A stretch of DNA of 64,000 nt from NCBI GenBank assembly GCA_964036155.1, contig OZ038423.1:16631249-16695248 (forward strand). The letters run 5' to 3'. The position numbers and the translations under genes are program-made. Of the stretch, positions 37,326 to 50,300 are shown in pieces (positions within the stretch are counted from its first letter, which is position 1; each line of letters opens with the position of its first letter). Origin of the DNA: Diploscapter coronatus (lineage: Eukaryota > Nematoda > Chromadorea > Rhabditida > Rhabditidae). Below the pieces are notes generated by a model. The model saw only the letters and a list, made by a program, of their open reading frames with translations, did not search any database and was not told the DNA's origin.

Positions 37326-37985
37326 ATGGATATCTACTTTACCTACAGCGACGTTACGCAGCATCCCTTATATGATTGCAGGTGAACATTAGGATTACGG
37401 TCATTTTTAACATTCTAATTTCAGTAATATCACCGCTGAATACCACCAAAAATACGAAGTTGAGCATAGTTTGCATGGCTACATTTCCATTACTTGGAGA
37501 CTAATATCTTTGGTTCGTATATTTTTAAACTTTTTTTTTTTAATTTTTACTCCTTCCAGATTTTATATTTTCTATGTGTTCTAAAGAGCATGCACAATAT
37601 TCGTGCGGCTCGTAGAAAAAGACACCGGGACACCAGTTAGAAAAAGACACCGGGACACCAGTTAGAAAAAGACACCGGTTTTTTTCTTTTCTTCTCTTTC
37701 TTTCTCATACTATTTCTTAGAAAACCCGGTGTCTTTTTCTATGAGCCCTAAATATATTATCTATTATTCTTAATTTAATTCGTTTCAGGCTGTCCGCCCT
37801 ACATTTACATCGCATTTAATAAGGCGATTCGTCACAAAATTCTCTCATTGTTCGGCATTCAAATGGCGCGAACCGGACAAACGACTTCAGGCGTTTACAT
37901 CAACAATAAAATTGGCGTCTTGTCGACGAACGCGCTCCCCGCAAATTTTCCGGACAGTGGAAACCAGGCTGGATCTATTATTTAA
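37326..37985 (+). pseudogene. Srt-like chemoreceptor relic: TM1 and TM7 ends only
   Basis: Exons 37326-37381 and 37425-37512 join in phase, and a third starts at 37560. They give MDIYFTYSDVTQHPLYDCSN, then a linker and a TM1-like helix (YISITWRLISLILYFLCVLK). The PLYDCSN-x-T start resembles nematode serpentine receptor class T proteins. Reading then enters a tandem/foldback repeat and meets a stop. After the repeat, an exon at 37789-37985 reads CPPYIYIAFNKAIRHKIL, the end of TM7 and the start of a cytoplasmic tail, to a TAA. TM2 to TM6, some 200 residues, are absent. An internal deletion repaired by, or invaded by, the repeat is the simplest reading. An intact alternative cannot be assembled from this DNA. 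The exact Sr class is inferred from short stretches. Confidence 0.7.
37607..37747. repeat. foldback with internal 25-bp tandem repeat inside the receptor relic
   Basis: GGCTCGTAGAAAAAGACACC starts at 37607 and its near-perfect reverse complement ends at 37747. In the left half a 25-bp unit containing GAAAAAGACACCGGGACACC repeats about 2.5 times. The right half begins after a T/C-rich spacer. Confidence 0.75.
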
Positions 37986-39130
37986 ATTAATTTTATTGGA
38001 CTAAAATTTTTCCAGACTAAATTTTTTAGGCTTCAAATTGTATGCCTAAGTTTTTTGCTTATATATTTTTGTGCGAAAGTACGCACCCCTTTTACCCTAT
38101 TTTGGTAATCTTGAATGATTTTATCTTCGACTACTTTGAGGGATCATAACCGCGAGCTTGTGTAATTTCCTTGAAACTCGACGGTATTTTCTTGGACAAA
38201 TTTTCCTGCATTCTTTCTATGCTATGACTGCAGGTTTTTATCGTGTGATCGGGTTCTTTTCCCTATCTTCTCTCCGCATCACGTTTTCACTTCTCCCTTC
38301 GGATCGAGCAGAGCACGACTGCTCGTTTATTGTCTGTCCTTTGATTGAATGATGGAATAAAGACTTTGTAGTTGGCCTACAACTGTATTGGACAACAATA
38401 GTGTACATCTACATCCAGAGGAAGTTACGCGATGATCTTCCGTGTTCGCACAAAAAGATTACTAACTTTCTATAACTTTGGCGCTAAAATTCGAATACAT
38501 AAGCCGAAGTTTTTTTAAGAACCTAATAAATACCCAAACTTGTAACAATCGACGAAGAATGATTTCAGTTAGAAACGTCTATTGTAGTTTTGTAAGAAAA
38601 ATGCGACATAACCAACAATTCTCTGCATTACAAGAATCACATTCATTGTCAAACCTTTAATTGATATTTTCAAAAAATCGTGCATTACATCCCAATGAAA
38701 ATCATCTGCACAGCAAACAACCCCGATGATCAGTTATGCACGATTTCTGCACATGACCTAATTCTTAAACTAATTAATTTTCTGAACTGATAAACAAATC
38801 TTAACGTAGGTGCAATTTTTGATCATCTGAAAAGTCTATCTTCTAATCTCGCACCTTCTGTAACTCTAATGTATAAATTTAATAAAGTTTCCCAAGACAT
38901 AGGACGGGGCACGATTGGATTATTGAGACTGAAATTACACTAAATTATAGGTTAGGCGAGCAGTATAAATACGAAACTAATTGCCTAAACAACGTCTTGC
39001 ACTGTTACTCGATCCATTTCTGTTTTGAAAGCGCTACCCTTTCCAAAGCGTACTGCACTGAAGTCATTTTTCTCAAATTGCTATTCTACAGATTTATTAT
39101 TATTATTAGAGAAATAATTCGCAGAATCGG
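37986..39130. other. intergenic, nothing recognised
   Basis: AT-rich DNA between the receptor relic and the next receptor gene. A short open frame at 38158-38352 has no supporting splice or family features. Confidence 0.4.
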
Positions 39131-40717
39131 ATGTCCTGGTGCGATGAATATACGTCTAATACAGCGGATTATGACTTTTGTGAAGGTGAATTCATTTTTC
39201 AGTTGACTTATTCTTACATACTACTCTGTATTTTTTATAAACCTCGGTAACGCTTTACTATTTTAGAAGTTTTAACATCAGATACATTACTTTACAAATT
39301 TATCATTGCGTGGAAAACTACCATACTTCATGGAGATAAACTTGATATAATAAGTTAGTTGAACAGTTTTATATCGATGCTATCTTCAACAAATAAATTC
39401 ATCTATAGACTATCAAATCGTGGCCATTTTTTATAATATCTTCTTAATTCCGATTTTTATCGGCACATTTATGATGTATCGGTTATTTCGAAAACGTGAA
39501 AAGTTTTCACAATTCGAAAAATTAATAGTCATCTTACTCATCCTAAATATACTCTATTTTATCTGTTCATTGATAGTTGTAAGTTTTATACTATTATTAT
39601 TTTTATGCGATTTTTAATATATGCATTGAAGCATGATAATATTTTAGTTTTCGTTTTCTATTTATTATCAAATTTTCGCCATTTGCTGCCAAAATGTTAA
39701 CGGATTCGAGGTAACATAATTTAAAATTTTAGCCACGTGTATCAATCAATATTTATCTCCAGTTTAAGTGAATCGTTTAAAATATCATCTACGTTGTTAC
39801 AGAAAAGTGTCAACATTTTGTGAAATAGTATGGATCGTATTGTAGCTTTTCATACATTATTTCGCCATAATGTCTCTACTTTTCTGTCGCAACTTTTCCA
39901 AATAACTAAAATACCACTTTATTTTAAATTTATTTGACATAGAAAGTTGACTTAAATCTAATATAGTTAAAATCTTGCATTGACAGTTGACAAATGAAAT
40001 TGCAGGTATTATTGTCTGATTTATTTATTAGTCTTCAAGAGAAATGGTTACTGATGATCATAAGATTCGTTTCGACTGCAGTTACGATATATAGAGCTAG
40101 GACATTTTCACTGTTAGACATTCTTCCACATGCATATGTCGGTTTTGATAAAAAATGATCCAATTTAGTTGCCGTAACGAAAAAATAACTAAGCTATTTG
40201 CCATTATATTTTGGATAGTGGTCGGATTTCATATTATTTTTGGCTGTATCAGCGAACTAATTCCTTTTGCAATTATCTGGTTGAGCATTTATCAAATTGT
40301 TGATATTGGTGATATACAATTATATGCAATGGATCTTTATCAATGGAATGTAAGTTAAACGAATATCATCAAAATAAAAATGATTAATGTCAAATATGTA
40401 GATAATTTTTAGCATCTTTACTCTATAATAGTTTCAATCATAGCAAGTTATGCTCAGACCATAATTAGCATTGTCGCGTTTATTTATCTAAAGCGGTGTT
40501 TTAATTCGTATGGCAATCTGAGCCAAAATGCAAGAAATTCTGAACGACGCTTAAATCGATGCCTAATGGCGCATGTAAGTTAGCTCGATCAATGTTGAAT
40601 ATGAATATGTACAATATTTAGATTTTATGTGAAGTGATAACAAATGATTTAGCTATTTATCAACTATACTTTTCTTTTTGCATAGATTCGGCAGGTGTAG
40701 GTAGGATGTTCTCTTAA
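39131..40717 (+). CDS. 7TM chemoreceptor-type membrane protein, short or lacking TM7
   Basis: Seven exons join in phase: 39131-39185, 39409-39578, 39648-39710, 40006-40112, 40169-40349, 40413-40574 and 40622-40717, giving 277 aa. The N-terminus, MSWCDEYTSNTADYDFCEDY, looks like an extracellular loop with two Cys residues. Hydrophobic segments follow, for example FYNIFLIPIFIGTFMMYRLF, LIVILLILNILYFICSLIV, LFAIIFWIVVGFHIIFGC and LYSIIVSIIASYAQTIISIV. A basic run ERRLNRC precedes a last, weak helix. The length is below the usual 320-350 aa and no clear TM7 was found, so 3' exons may be missed or lost. It lies 1.1 kb from another receptor relic, in line with clustered nematode chemoreceptors. The Sr family is not recognised. 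Such genes are normally expressed in sensory neurons. Confidence 0.65.
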
Positions 40718-43700
40718 TCTTTTAACTTCGATATCTTAAACATCCCGTGCAAAGCTAATTATGTTTTCGTTATAACAATTTGTCCATATATAATGAGTCT
40801 GTTAAGAGGACGAATCTGTGTAAATAGTTGACTTCTCAAACTTGGTTAATCATCAAATCACACATTCGTTTATATTTATAACCGACCTCTGGTTTAAAAT
40901 TCCGAGATTCGCTACAGCGAGTACGAAATGACTTATTCAAAAACAATTTAAATGAAATTTATAATCCCTAAGCTATTTTGTCCCCTTGTATAAGTCATAG
41001 CATACTGTCTCTTTGCTTATTTACAAATGGAATAAATTAAAGAAATTCGATATATTTTAAAACGTTCTTACCCAAAAGAATGATGGTATCAAAAGAGTTT
41101 TTGTTTGAAACAATGAAAATTGTCCACAATTTAACGAAAAATAGCATAAATTAACCAGTTTCATAGCTTCAAAGTTAGAAATTTGAGAGAACTTACTAGA
41201 ATATTTTAGACAGATGCTTGCCCGATGATACATCTTTGTTATACCATGTGATACGTCATACACTCGTAAGCATTATTAATAACAAAGTTTCATATTAACT
41301 AGCAAAAAATGGAAGGGCCTCTTTTACCAACATATACCCTGAAAATATGCGTTGAGAAATCCTAAAGGAACGTTCTAAATAGTGAATCCTCCGATCTTAC
41401 CATTATTTACATAAACGATAATATTTTTGCGCCGGATAAGAAGGATATGAATGTTAGTTTGAATTTTTGAGAATTGAACTCGGCTAATCGTGCTTCAAGA
41501 AACCAAAATACCCCTTTCGCATTATGGGCTTAGAAAGAGCAACTGTAAAATTAGGAATTGTTTTCTGAATAAACCTTGAGCAGTATACTTTTCTAACATG
41601 AGAAATGGGTCCACGCTAGAATAAGTTTAATTTTCTACCAAGAAAGCATTTAAAAATTTTCAGGACACTTTTGCCACTATGTGCTTAAATGGACCGTGCC
41701 TCCAAATAATTCCCCTATTTTTCTTAGTGAGAGGATTGATCAAGGTAGTTTATTTACATATGCATGCAAAAGAAAAAAGGACAATTTTAGAAGAACGACA
41801 CTACTACATCATCGACTAAGAGAGAATCAGTCAAAGTTATTAGAATTACACCTCATGGTCAGAAACAACTGCGCTCGAATAGTATTTTACCATGAGTCAA
41901 AAGATTAATCTGAAATTATGGTAAAATGTGAAAATGGATTCGATATGTATAGGCAAGATTTATACAGCTCGCTACTGCTTAGTTTTTTTTTTTACTTTAA
42001 TTTATTTATTCATTTTACTTGATCAATTCAAATGCATTCCGAAATTGTCTAATTCATCGAATGTTCAATAAAAACCTTTTTTATTCATTCTGTTCGAAGA
42101 TAACTGATATCGAAGTGTAGCATCTAGCTTGTAAGATAAAATCCATACATTACTGGCATCAGAACCCAGTCTACGTACACCAATTATCCTGTTAAAATCA
42201 CCTTGTGAATATCTGAAAATTCAGACAAATTGAAACAATACTACTACTTACAGAGTAGTAATTTGAGTGAAGAAACTACGTCGGAAAACAAACTAGTTTT
42301 AATAGACTAACGTGTCTATATTCTGATCATTAACCGATTTCGATCCTGCTTTATACCGGATCTAGATTTTGGATCCAGAAAAGATCTGCAAATAATAATA
42401 ATGTAGGATCTCGTTTTTGCGAAATTAACGCACATTTATTTGCATAAATTAAACCGAAAAATATATGTCGCTCCTTTGTTAACCCTCACAATCAGAATTC
42501 CTGGATCACACTCAAATCCGATGATAATCACAGGCAATTGTAATCTTTCATCATTCTAAAATCGATATTCAAAAATGATATTTTGATGTCTGATAAGCTG
42601 GATATCTATAGTAATCAAATAAAAAAGAAATATCAAATTATCACTGATAACCAGTGGAATATGATTTTCATAAATGGCATGTGAAATGCTTTAGAAAAAT
42701 TGAAAAAAGTAGAAAAGATCAAAGTAAGTCTCAGAAATAGAGTAAGCATCTTCACAGGGGTCCCTTGTATGGATTTTTCTGTAGGGCATTCGAATAGGCT
42801 TCTTCACTACTAATTTTAAATATTTTGATAAAATTTGGTATTAGTTTTTCGTCATATTGAACAAAGTTGTCTATTTATAGCTAAATAAACGATTCATTTT
42901 TGATCATTTATGATCCCTAATTTCAAACCGTCTGAGTAAATTACTATTTTTGTGTCAACCTGACTTTAGCCTATAATTTTGTAGGTTGTTTACAATGGTA
43001 AAAGCTTATGAATCTTTATTTAAACATGTTTTGAAAATTTCCAATCATCGAGATATATAATTTACTTAAGTGCTCCCTTTCTGACTTCGGTAAACGGAAG
43101 TAGTTCTGAATGTGATCTTAATTTTAAGAATTAGTGATCATACAACTTCTTCTAAAAATGAGCATTCCAATTGCAATTCGGAGGGTTTCTTCAACGTTTG
43201 AATTCTTGCTCAAAAATAACGATATTTTAGATCGATTAATTTAAATAAAATTACATATTTGGAGCCATTTACTTCAAACTGACAAAGAGTTGATAGCTGT
43301 TTGCTCAACTTGTCTTCAGTATTACTATGATTGAATTGTGATCAAATAAGTTACATTAGTGAGCAAATCTTCTAAATAAAATTCAGAATCCTACCTCAAT
43401 TTGCAGTACTTTACATTCCATTCTAACGAAAGATGGAAAACAATCAAAATTACAGCGTTGGAAAACAGAACCTGTATACTTTTCTAGAGCATTTTTCTAC
43501 CGCGGTATTTGGCACATATGCTCAACTGAGAAAAAGGCATGGTTAACATAAAACAGCCATTTGTAAACTCGTGATATCGTAACATGATGGGATAGTATGA
43601 ATTAGGTAGGTTAGAGTATTTTTTCCCACGCTATTTCGTATGTCACGATGTCACGAGATTTCCAAATTGCCGTTATAACTTGAAAATCTAATATGCAAAT

Positions 43701-43730
43701 TATTTTTTTAAATACAGCTGCTAATTTAAC

Positions 43731-43890
43731 TTATGAATAGCAGGCTACATCAATAGCTGTCAACCATTGACCTCTCGGATGCAGGACCATAAATTTCCCG
43801 TTACTGCATTCGAATAGCATCTCTGAAGCTCCAAGCCACCAAGTGCAGGGTTCGTTGTCAAAAATGCATGTCTCCCTGTGTGTGCACATT
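43731..43890 (-). pseudogene. isolated Cys-rich exon-like fragment
   Basis: On the minus strand an acceptor-like TTCTAG is followed by an open frame with MCTHRETCIFDNEPCTWWLG, then FECSNGKF and a GQWLTAIDVAC run to a TAA. Amino-acid composition and regular Cys spacing look coding, as in the end of a secreted Cys-rich domain. No partner exon was found upstream, where a repeat copy begins about 150 bp away. It may be a gene fragment or an unrelated open frame. I do not recognise the family. Confidence 0.3.
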
Positions 43891-44049
43891 CTAGAATAGG
43901 TTCTGGAGCAAAAGTTGATCAACTTGAAGAGTTCTACAAGATTTCATGGAAAACTCCAACGCTAACTCATATTACCCTTGTAAATATAGTAGGGGTATAT
44001 AGTGTAACTTCGGATAACTTTTTCCCGCCAAAATTAATTTCTAAAAATT

Positions 44050-44240
44050 TGCTTCACCAAAAACAGGTGGTTTTACGGGTATGGGTAATTGGTTTCGACC
44101 CAAGAGCTATACCAAACAAAACTATAACGTAGGGAGAGTACCATGCAAAAAAAACCGTACTCAATTTGGATTAAAAATAAAAGTTATTCAAAAAATAAAT
44201 TGGGTAGATAAACTTGAAACACCCTGTATTTTGATTTCGT
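44050..44240 (-). mobile_element. dispersed repeat, copy B
   Basis: In reverse complement it matches 36,862-37,015: TCCAAATTGAGTACGG, then a T-run, GCATGG, and CGAAACCAATTACCCA, then AAAACCACCTG. The end near 44,228 reads ACACCCTGTA, the complement of the TACAGGG end of copy A. Confidence 0.65.
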
Positions 44241-44364
44241 TTTTAATTATCATAATTTCAATGCCCATATTCTAACCTTTTGACACGCCGTGTTAAGATA
44301 GCACATTCGCGCAAATTCAATTAAAACTTTATTAGACTTTGAATAAATTAACGCGAATCATTCT

Positions 44365-47300
44365 TTACAATCCACAATTCTTCACATTGCAGACGATAAA
44401 ATCGTTCTTCGTCAACTGTTGAGGTTGAATGAGGTTGAGAGTGACGGTTTTGGATGAAGTCGTCATTGTAAACGCATTGTCGGAGAACCAGCCAAGATAG
44501 GGGCTCCGTAGATCGATCCAAGTGAAGGGAGAAAGTCCGGTAGAGGTTATCTGGATGCTGTAGCTCGAGCCACCGGAACTCGATACACTTTCAACCGACA
44601 CGTCTCCCAAATTTTTTATGTCCACCTAAACTGTTTGCATTATACATTCAGTATTCTATGGAGTCATCCTATTTTTTGACATCTAATAATGAGTTTTGAC
44701 CATTCTTCTCATTATTTTGGTTTAAAAATTACGAATCAGCTCATTGAATAAAGCGAATTTCTCTTCTTAATTTGACCACTTTTGAGAAAAAAATCGCATG
44801 TCAAGAGTCCATCACAATGATTATTGAGTGGTTTCTCTTATGATCACGCACTTTCCAAAGTGAAGTGTGTGTACATCTTATTCAAGTGAGAAGTTTAGCG
44901 TTCTTTTGTCGAAAATCAGTTTTAAATCAAGGAGAAGGTGTCATACAATGCACTAATTCGACTTTTCCACCTTTTTTAATTCCGACCGAAGCTAAATTTC
45001 TTATTCTTATTCGAACTTATTTGTTTTCTTCGTCTAAAGCTGAACTTCGCTATGGTTTTGACTCATTTTAGCAATATTGTTTCGTGATAGGACATTTCTT
45101 AGTTAGTCATCAATCTTATGCCAAACTACCAAGAAGAGATCGCCATCCTTGATTAGTTTTTTTCGAAATTGAAGTTTTAAAAATTCGTCAATTAATTTTT
45201 CGCGACATAACATAGAGTTGAAATTTTCTGGGTTAACAGGGACTTTTTTAAGGTCTTGTGGAGTTTCGGGACAAAAGTAGGTGCATCTGAGAGAGCACGA
45301 ATTTTTCAGTGGATTAATGTAATTTCTTCAATAAATTGAAAATTCTCAGGTTTGAAATAATCTCACCCTGTAGAATTCGTCTGGATAGAGGTAGTTTCTC
45401 CGACTGATCTGATTGCCTTGATCGTCTTCAATGTACGATTCGAAGAGATAATCATTTATTCCATCTGACAACTTATTGTTGAATCTGAAAATTCTGGGAA
45501 ATCTTTTTGAAAAGGAAAAATGGAGGAAATACAAATTTCAAATGACATCATGCCTATGTAGTTTATTATTTTGTTAGAAATTTTTTATCTTCAAATTTCT
45601 GGGCTCTATTCAAAAAGGAGTGGAAGAATATGAATTTTGAAGACTTTCGAATAAAATTTTCATGGCTTTTGATTTTGCCAAAATATAGACTGACCCGTTG
45701 AAATTGACATTTTGAGCAGATAATGCGGAAATATCCATTGTTTGATTTTCGTTGTAGACTGGCTCGAACCCTTTGCTCCATGCGTACTGGTTCACGACGA
45801 TCTTGGAATTTTTAAGTTGGCTCACCCCATCGTTCACCACTGTCACGCCCAAATCATGTCCATTAACGAACTAAAATGGAGAATTGACAACGAAAGCTTG
45901 AAGTGGAAAGGCGGTTTACCAGAACGACGATAAGATTGTCGAAAAATCGTCTGGCTTCATAATGAGCTGCTTTCCATCTCAGCTCGAAATCGATCGACGA
46001 CCAAGTTGTGGCTGCCCAGACATCATTCAGCTGCCAATAGAGTGAACACATCGTGTGGCCTTCTCCTTTGTCGTTCGTCAAATTTCGGAATCTGAAGTTA
46101 AATTGCGTCTGACTGCAAAAATTTCGTGATCAATCAGATTTACAGGCCATAATTCTCGTTAGGAACGAGTGGGAGTTTCCGCTTTCGCACATTTTTTCTA
46201 CAATTCTGGTTCCGTTTCTATTTTCGCAAAACTTAGGTTACACTTTTCGTTTTCGCCTCCGCAAGTTTTAGAAAATCTTTTCTGTTTGCTTTCGTTTTCA
46301 TAAAACAAAAAAATCCATTACTGTTCGTCTCTAATTTACCTACTGAAATCAATTTAAGACCTCTTGCGTATTTATTGACCTTTTCGTTCTCGTTCGGATT
46401 TCGAAAATTGAACTCCTTTTCGCTCGTATCTCTCAAAAAATGACGTCCGCGCTGACCTTTCTTTTTTTCTCTAAAATGCAATATCTTCAAACACGATTGT
46501 GAAAACAATATGTGAAAGTTTTGCAATGATATAGGAATATTACTAAAATGCCTTTAAAATAGTTTTCTTCTCGGAATTTAAACAAGATTTGAATGAAATT
46601 TTCAATCCACCCTCAACCTGATCGCAATTCTCATGATTGTCCGTCTTGTTTTAACCTCGTATTTAAACCTATCCTCGTCCTGAATTCATGATGTCGCAAA
46701 CCTGCGACCTAACCGAGATTTTATTATTATTTCAGAGATTATTTGTTTTGTAAAAGCTTGTAAACACGAGAGTGAAATGTTTAAATTCATTTTCCCTAAA
46801 TCTCTTCTCTCTTGCCAAAACATTGCCATCGCTAGCGAAACGGCTGAGAAATCATTTATCCCTCTCAACCGTTCTCCAAATCTTCAATTTTACTTTAATT
46901 TTTACGATTCGTTGGTTTATTGGTCTAGTTACCCAAGCTTGAGGATAGTAAATTGGTGTGGTATTCCATCGACCAGCTAATTTGCCTGATTATCCGCTAA
47001 GCTTGAAGCAACCAGCACAAATTAATTCCCTAACCATTTTCATGTGGTATCTTCCTGAATCACTTCCATCCTAATAAAATTTTGACAGGAATCATCATTC
47101 TTCTCACATTAAAAAAAAAAGAATGTTGACCATTCCTGATTGAGTTATTTTCAAATCTAGTAAGGACTTAATTCAAAATGGCCTTGCGACCTATATCTCT
47201 CATAAGTGTTCGTTTATAAATTTGTATCTTTAGCTAACACTGGCCACAATTTTCATTAGCTGAAGTGATGGCAAATTTCGATTTTTGATGACCTATTCTC

Positions 47301-50300
47301 CACATTTTATTAGTCTGACCCAAATATTTCCTAAGTCTGGTTCGTTTCATACCTTCTGTAGTGCTCAGTTTGCACTTTGTAAGTAATTCCCTGATTAATC
47401 TGTGATAGGTAGGCGAAACGGTTGAGAAATTGCGATCCGTTTATAGCTTGGCAATTGCTGATATTCCCATTTGTGTAATTTGCACAGGATGGAGGAACCT
47501 GAAATCATAATAAGAATCGGAGGTCTATGAAATAGAACTTTGTAAAATGGCCTTCTGTTTTTTTATTAACAGCTGATCAACGCCAACAGCCGTATTTGTC
47601 AATTGATAGGAAGGTTAAGAAATGCAGAAAGAGCAGAGAGATAAAAAAAAGAATCGTTGACAAATATAGCCATCGACATCGATCATACGTTGACAGATAC
47701 AAGAGGCTGTGCAAAATCTAAATTTAAAATTTTCGGAATTGAAATCAAAATTTCTTCTAGCAAATAGCTTATTTCGAAATCGAAGCTTCGAATTTTGCAT
47801 AAAGTTAATCTGAAATTTCGGGGTTTCAAGATCGAAATTTGCATGGCTCTGTTGTGAACAGGATTATATACCGGAAGATGGGAAAAGACCATGGCGAGAT
47901 TGGAGAGCACTTTTCCCGGACTGTGTTGCCGGTTGTTAAACGTTCCCGAATAGTAGAAGAATTGATCTGAAGAAATCCATTTCAGCCATGTTGAGCTAAA
48001 AATGGTTTTGAATTTTGCATCTATGAAGAATCTACTTGTACGGCACGCTCTGGACTCCGAATTCTGTCGTGCATCTTGGAGTGCTGTAAACAGAGTCGAG
48101 CCACAAATTGATGATGTCATTGTAGAAGTGGATGTCTCCAAAATGAGTATCACCAGGTTTAGACGAAACTCCACCCTCCCTAAAATATCGTTGTTAAATG
48201 CAATTTTGTAATAATTGTTTTCACTTGTAGCTTTACACTGTCTAGTTGGTCATAATAATGCAGTTTTTGTACTGCAATGCTATTTCTACGTGCAATCGAT
48301 TAACCTTCTGCATTTGTCATTGTCGATTTCTCTGAACAGACTCTGACCCATCCCTCTTTTAGCAGACAAACCACTCGAAAGAAACCTGCCATTTTGCATG
48401 AGAAAACACACTACTACTAAATTTTCGCCATAATTCGTGATTTTTGCTACTTTTTAGCTCTCGTCCATCCTTATCTCTGATTCCATGATTCCTATCGGCC
48501 CTCTAATCTGGTAATCTCTCATCGAGTTCATTGACTACCTCTTTCTCTCACATTAATTTTTCATTTGTCCAGTTTTTCTTTACAATGATCTTCAATTCTA
48601 GACATTTTAGACATTAGGTATCGATTTGGAAAAAGTCGGGTCATAATAGGCAAAAGTTATGGATGGTGCGGGTTTAAGCGTCGAAACTAGGCATAATCTG
48701 AATAAAGCTCATGGTTTGCAGATGATTTTATTGACTAAAATATCTCAAAAGAAAATTAGGCATTCTCATGGTATTCGCCTGGCTCTGTTTCGTGCCAACG
48801 GCATATTTGTTCGTGCGAATTCTACGATCTGAGCGATTTGGACAGAAGAGACTTTTAGGATCTCAGACCTGGTTCCAAGTGATTAATTTTATTCACTTTT
48901 CAAGATTCAAAAGATGTGTGCTAGCAACCTGGATATTTCGTAGCTCCGTAGCCTACGAAATATTGCGGGAAAAAATATCTTCCTACCTTTAACCATGGGC
49001 TACGAAGCTACGAAACTGAATTATCCAAATTGCCAAATATTTTCTAGGTTCATCGAGCTCTAACGGTTATATCGATGGTCTGCGTAGGCGCTTCTTTGTT
49101 GTGCATTGCAATTTCTCAAGGCTGGAAATGGAGAGGACCGGGTTCGAAAATTTTAAATTACTTACATCCCCTTCTATAAATTTCTTGTTGTAGGATCCGC
49201 TGGTAAATTCTGGACGAAAATCCACACCTTGCTTGGCGTCATTTCGTCCGCGCTTTGCTTCATTCAAGGAATTATCGCACTGATCAGGTACTTCATCAAA
49301 TTATAGTCTCGAATTTGTTGAAACCAGATACATTGGCGGGCAAAATTTTGGAAACACAGACCTTCAATTTCTCTCTGATCGGTAGCCTAGAAAATACGAA
49401 ATGACAGAATTCTTTTCTTGAAATTGGTGAAATGATAGAATGCGAAAGCAAAAGAAGGTCTGTAAGGATAGGAAGTGTTTTGTCAAATCCAGGAAAACGC
49501 TTGCCATTTCACCACTTTGTCTTTTCCAAACTGTTGTCTGGTTTACTTTTTTACCCTAATTCAATTAGATGAAATTTGGAACCAGGTGTATTGACTGAAC
49601 TACACTATGCAATTAGGCGAACTTTCGATCAGTTCTGACCACCTTACGCTTATGAATAAGCGATCTAAAACTCACGCATTTCGAAAATGTAGCTCTGAGC
49701 TCTAGATAACTGCTTATTCGAATATCTAAGTCACAGATGAGACTGGTCTATGATTCAGATCCTATTTTGGATAGATTCCTTACGAAATTTGAAATGCTAG
49801 GGGGAAGCTCTTTCCTATCTAGATTCCGAAATTTTTCGTGAAAAATCGATCACAGTGATAATTTTTTATTTATAAAGATCTTAGTTATTAAACTAAAATC
49901 GCTATAAAATGTTTAGAAATTAGCAAAATGCTAACATTGCTTATATTTGATGAATATTGACTATTCTATCGCAAATTTTCAAAACTGCGATAAATTTCAA
50001 TTCCGATGCGAGGCTTGCGAAGCTTGTTTCCAAATTTCAAGTTTTTATTTAGCTCAAAAAAATATACTTCCTCCACACACTTATGAAAAACTTTAAAAAT
50101 GCTATTGAAAGGGCATTCCGATTCTGGCTTTTTAAAATCCAATTCCGTCTTATCATCCCTGGTCTGTTCTTCCAAGATTGGAACAACGATAAATATCAAT
50201 TTTGAGATGCAAACCGAACCATCGTCTTCGATCTCTGTTCAATTGGACGCACCGAATAATTGGAATTGGTAGCTTCCTTCTGGCAGGTAAATGATTGAAT

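Larger units (their letters stand above)
40718..44364. other. AT-rich intergenic interval
   Basis: 3.6 kb between the receptor gene and the 3' end of beta-mannosidase. It contains an isolated exon-like frame at 43731-43890 and a dispersed repeat at about 44,050-44,240. Otherwise nothing was recognised. Confidence 0.5.

Noticed and set aside
39790..39910. TM3-like frame interrupted by a stop in the 7TM receptor gene
   Set aside because: The flanking exons join in phase without it, so it is treated as intron; it may still be a decayed exon.
40113..40168. Apparent frameshift in the 7TM receptor gene near 40,158
   Set aside because: A 56-nt GT-AG intron at 40113-40168 removes the stop and keeps phase.
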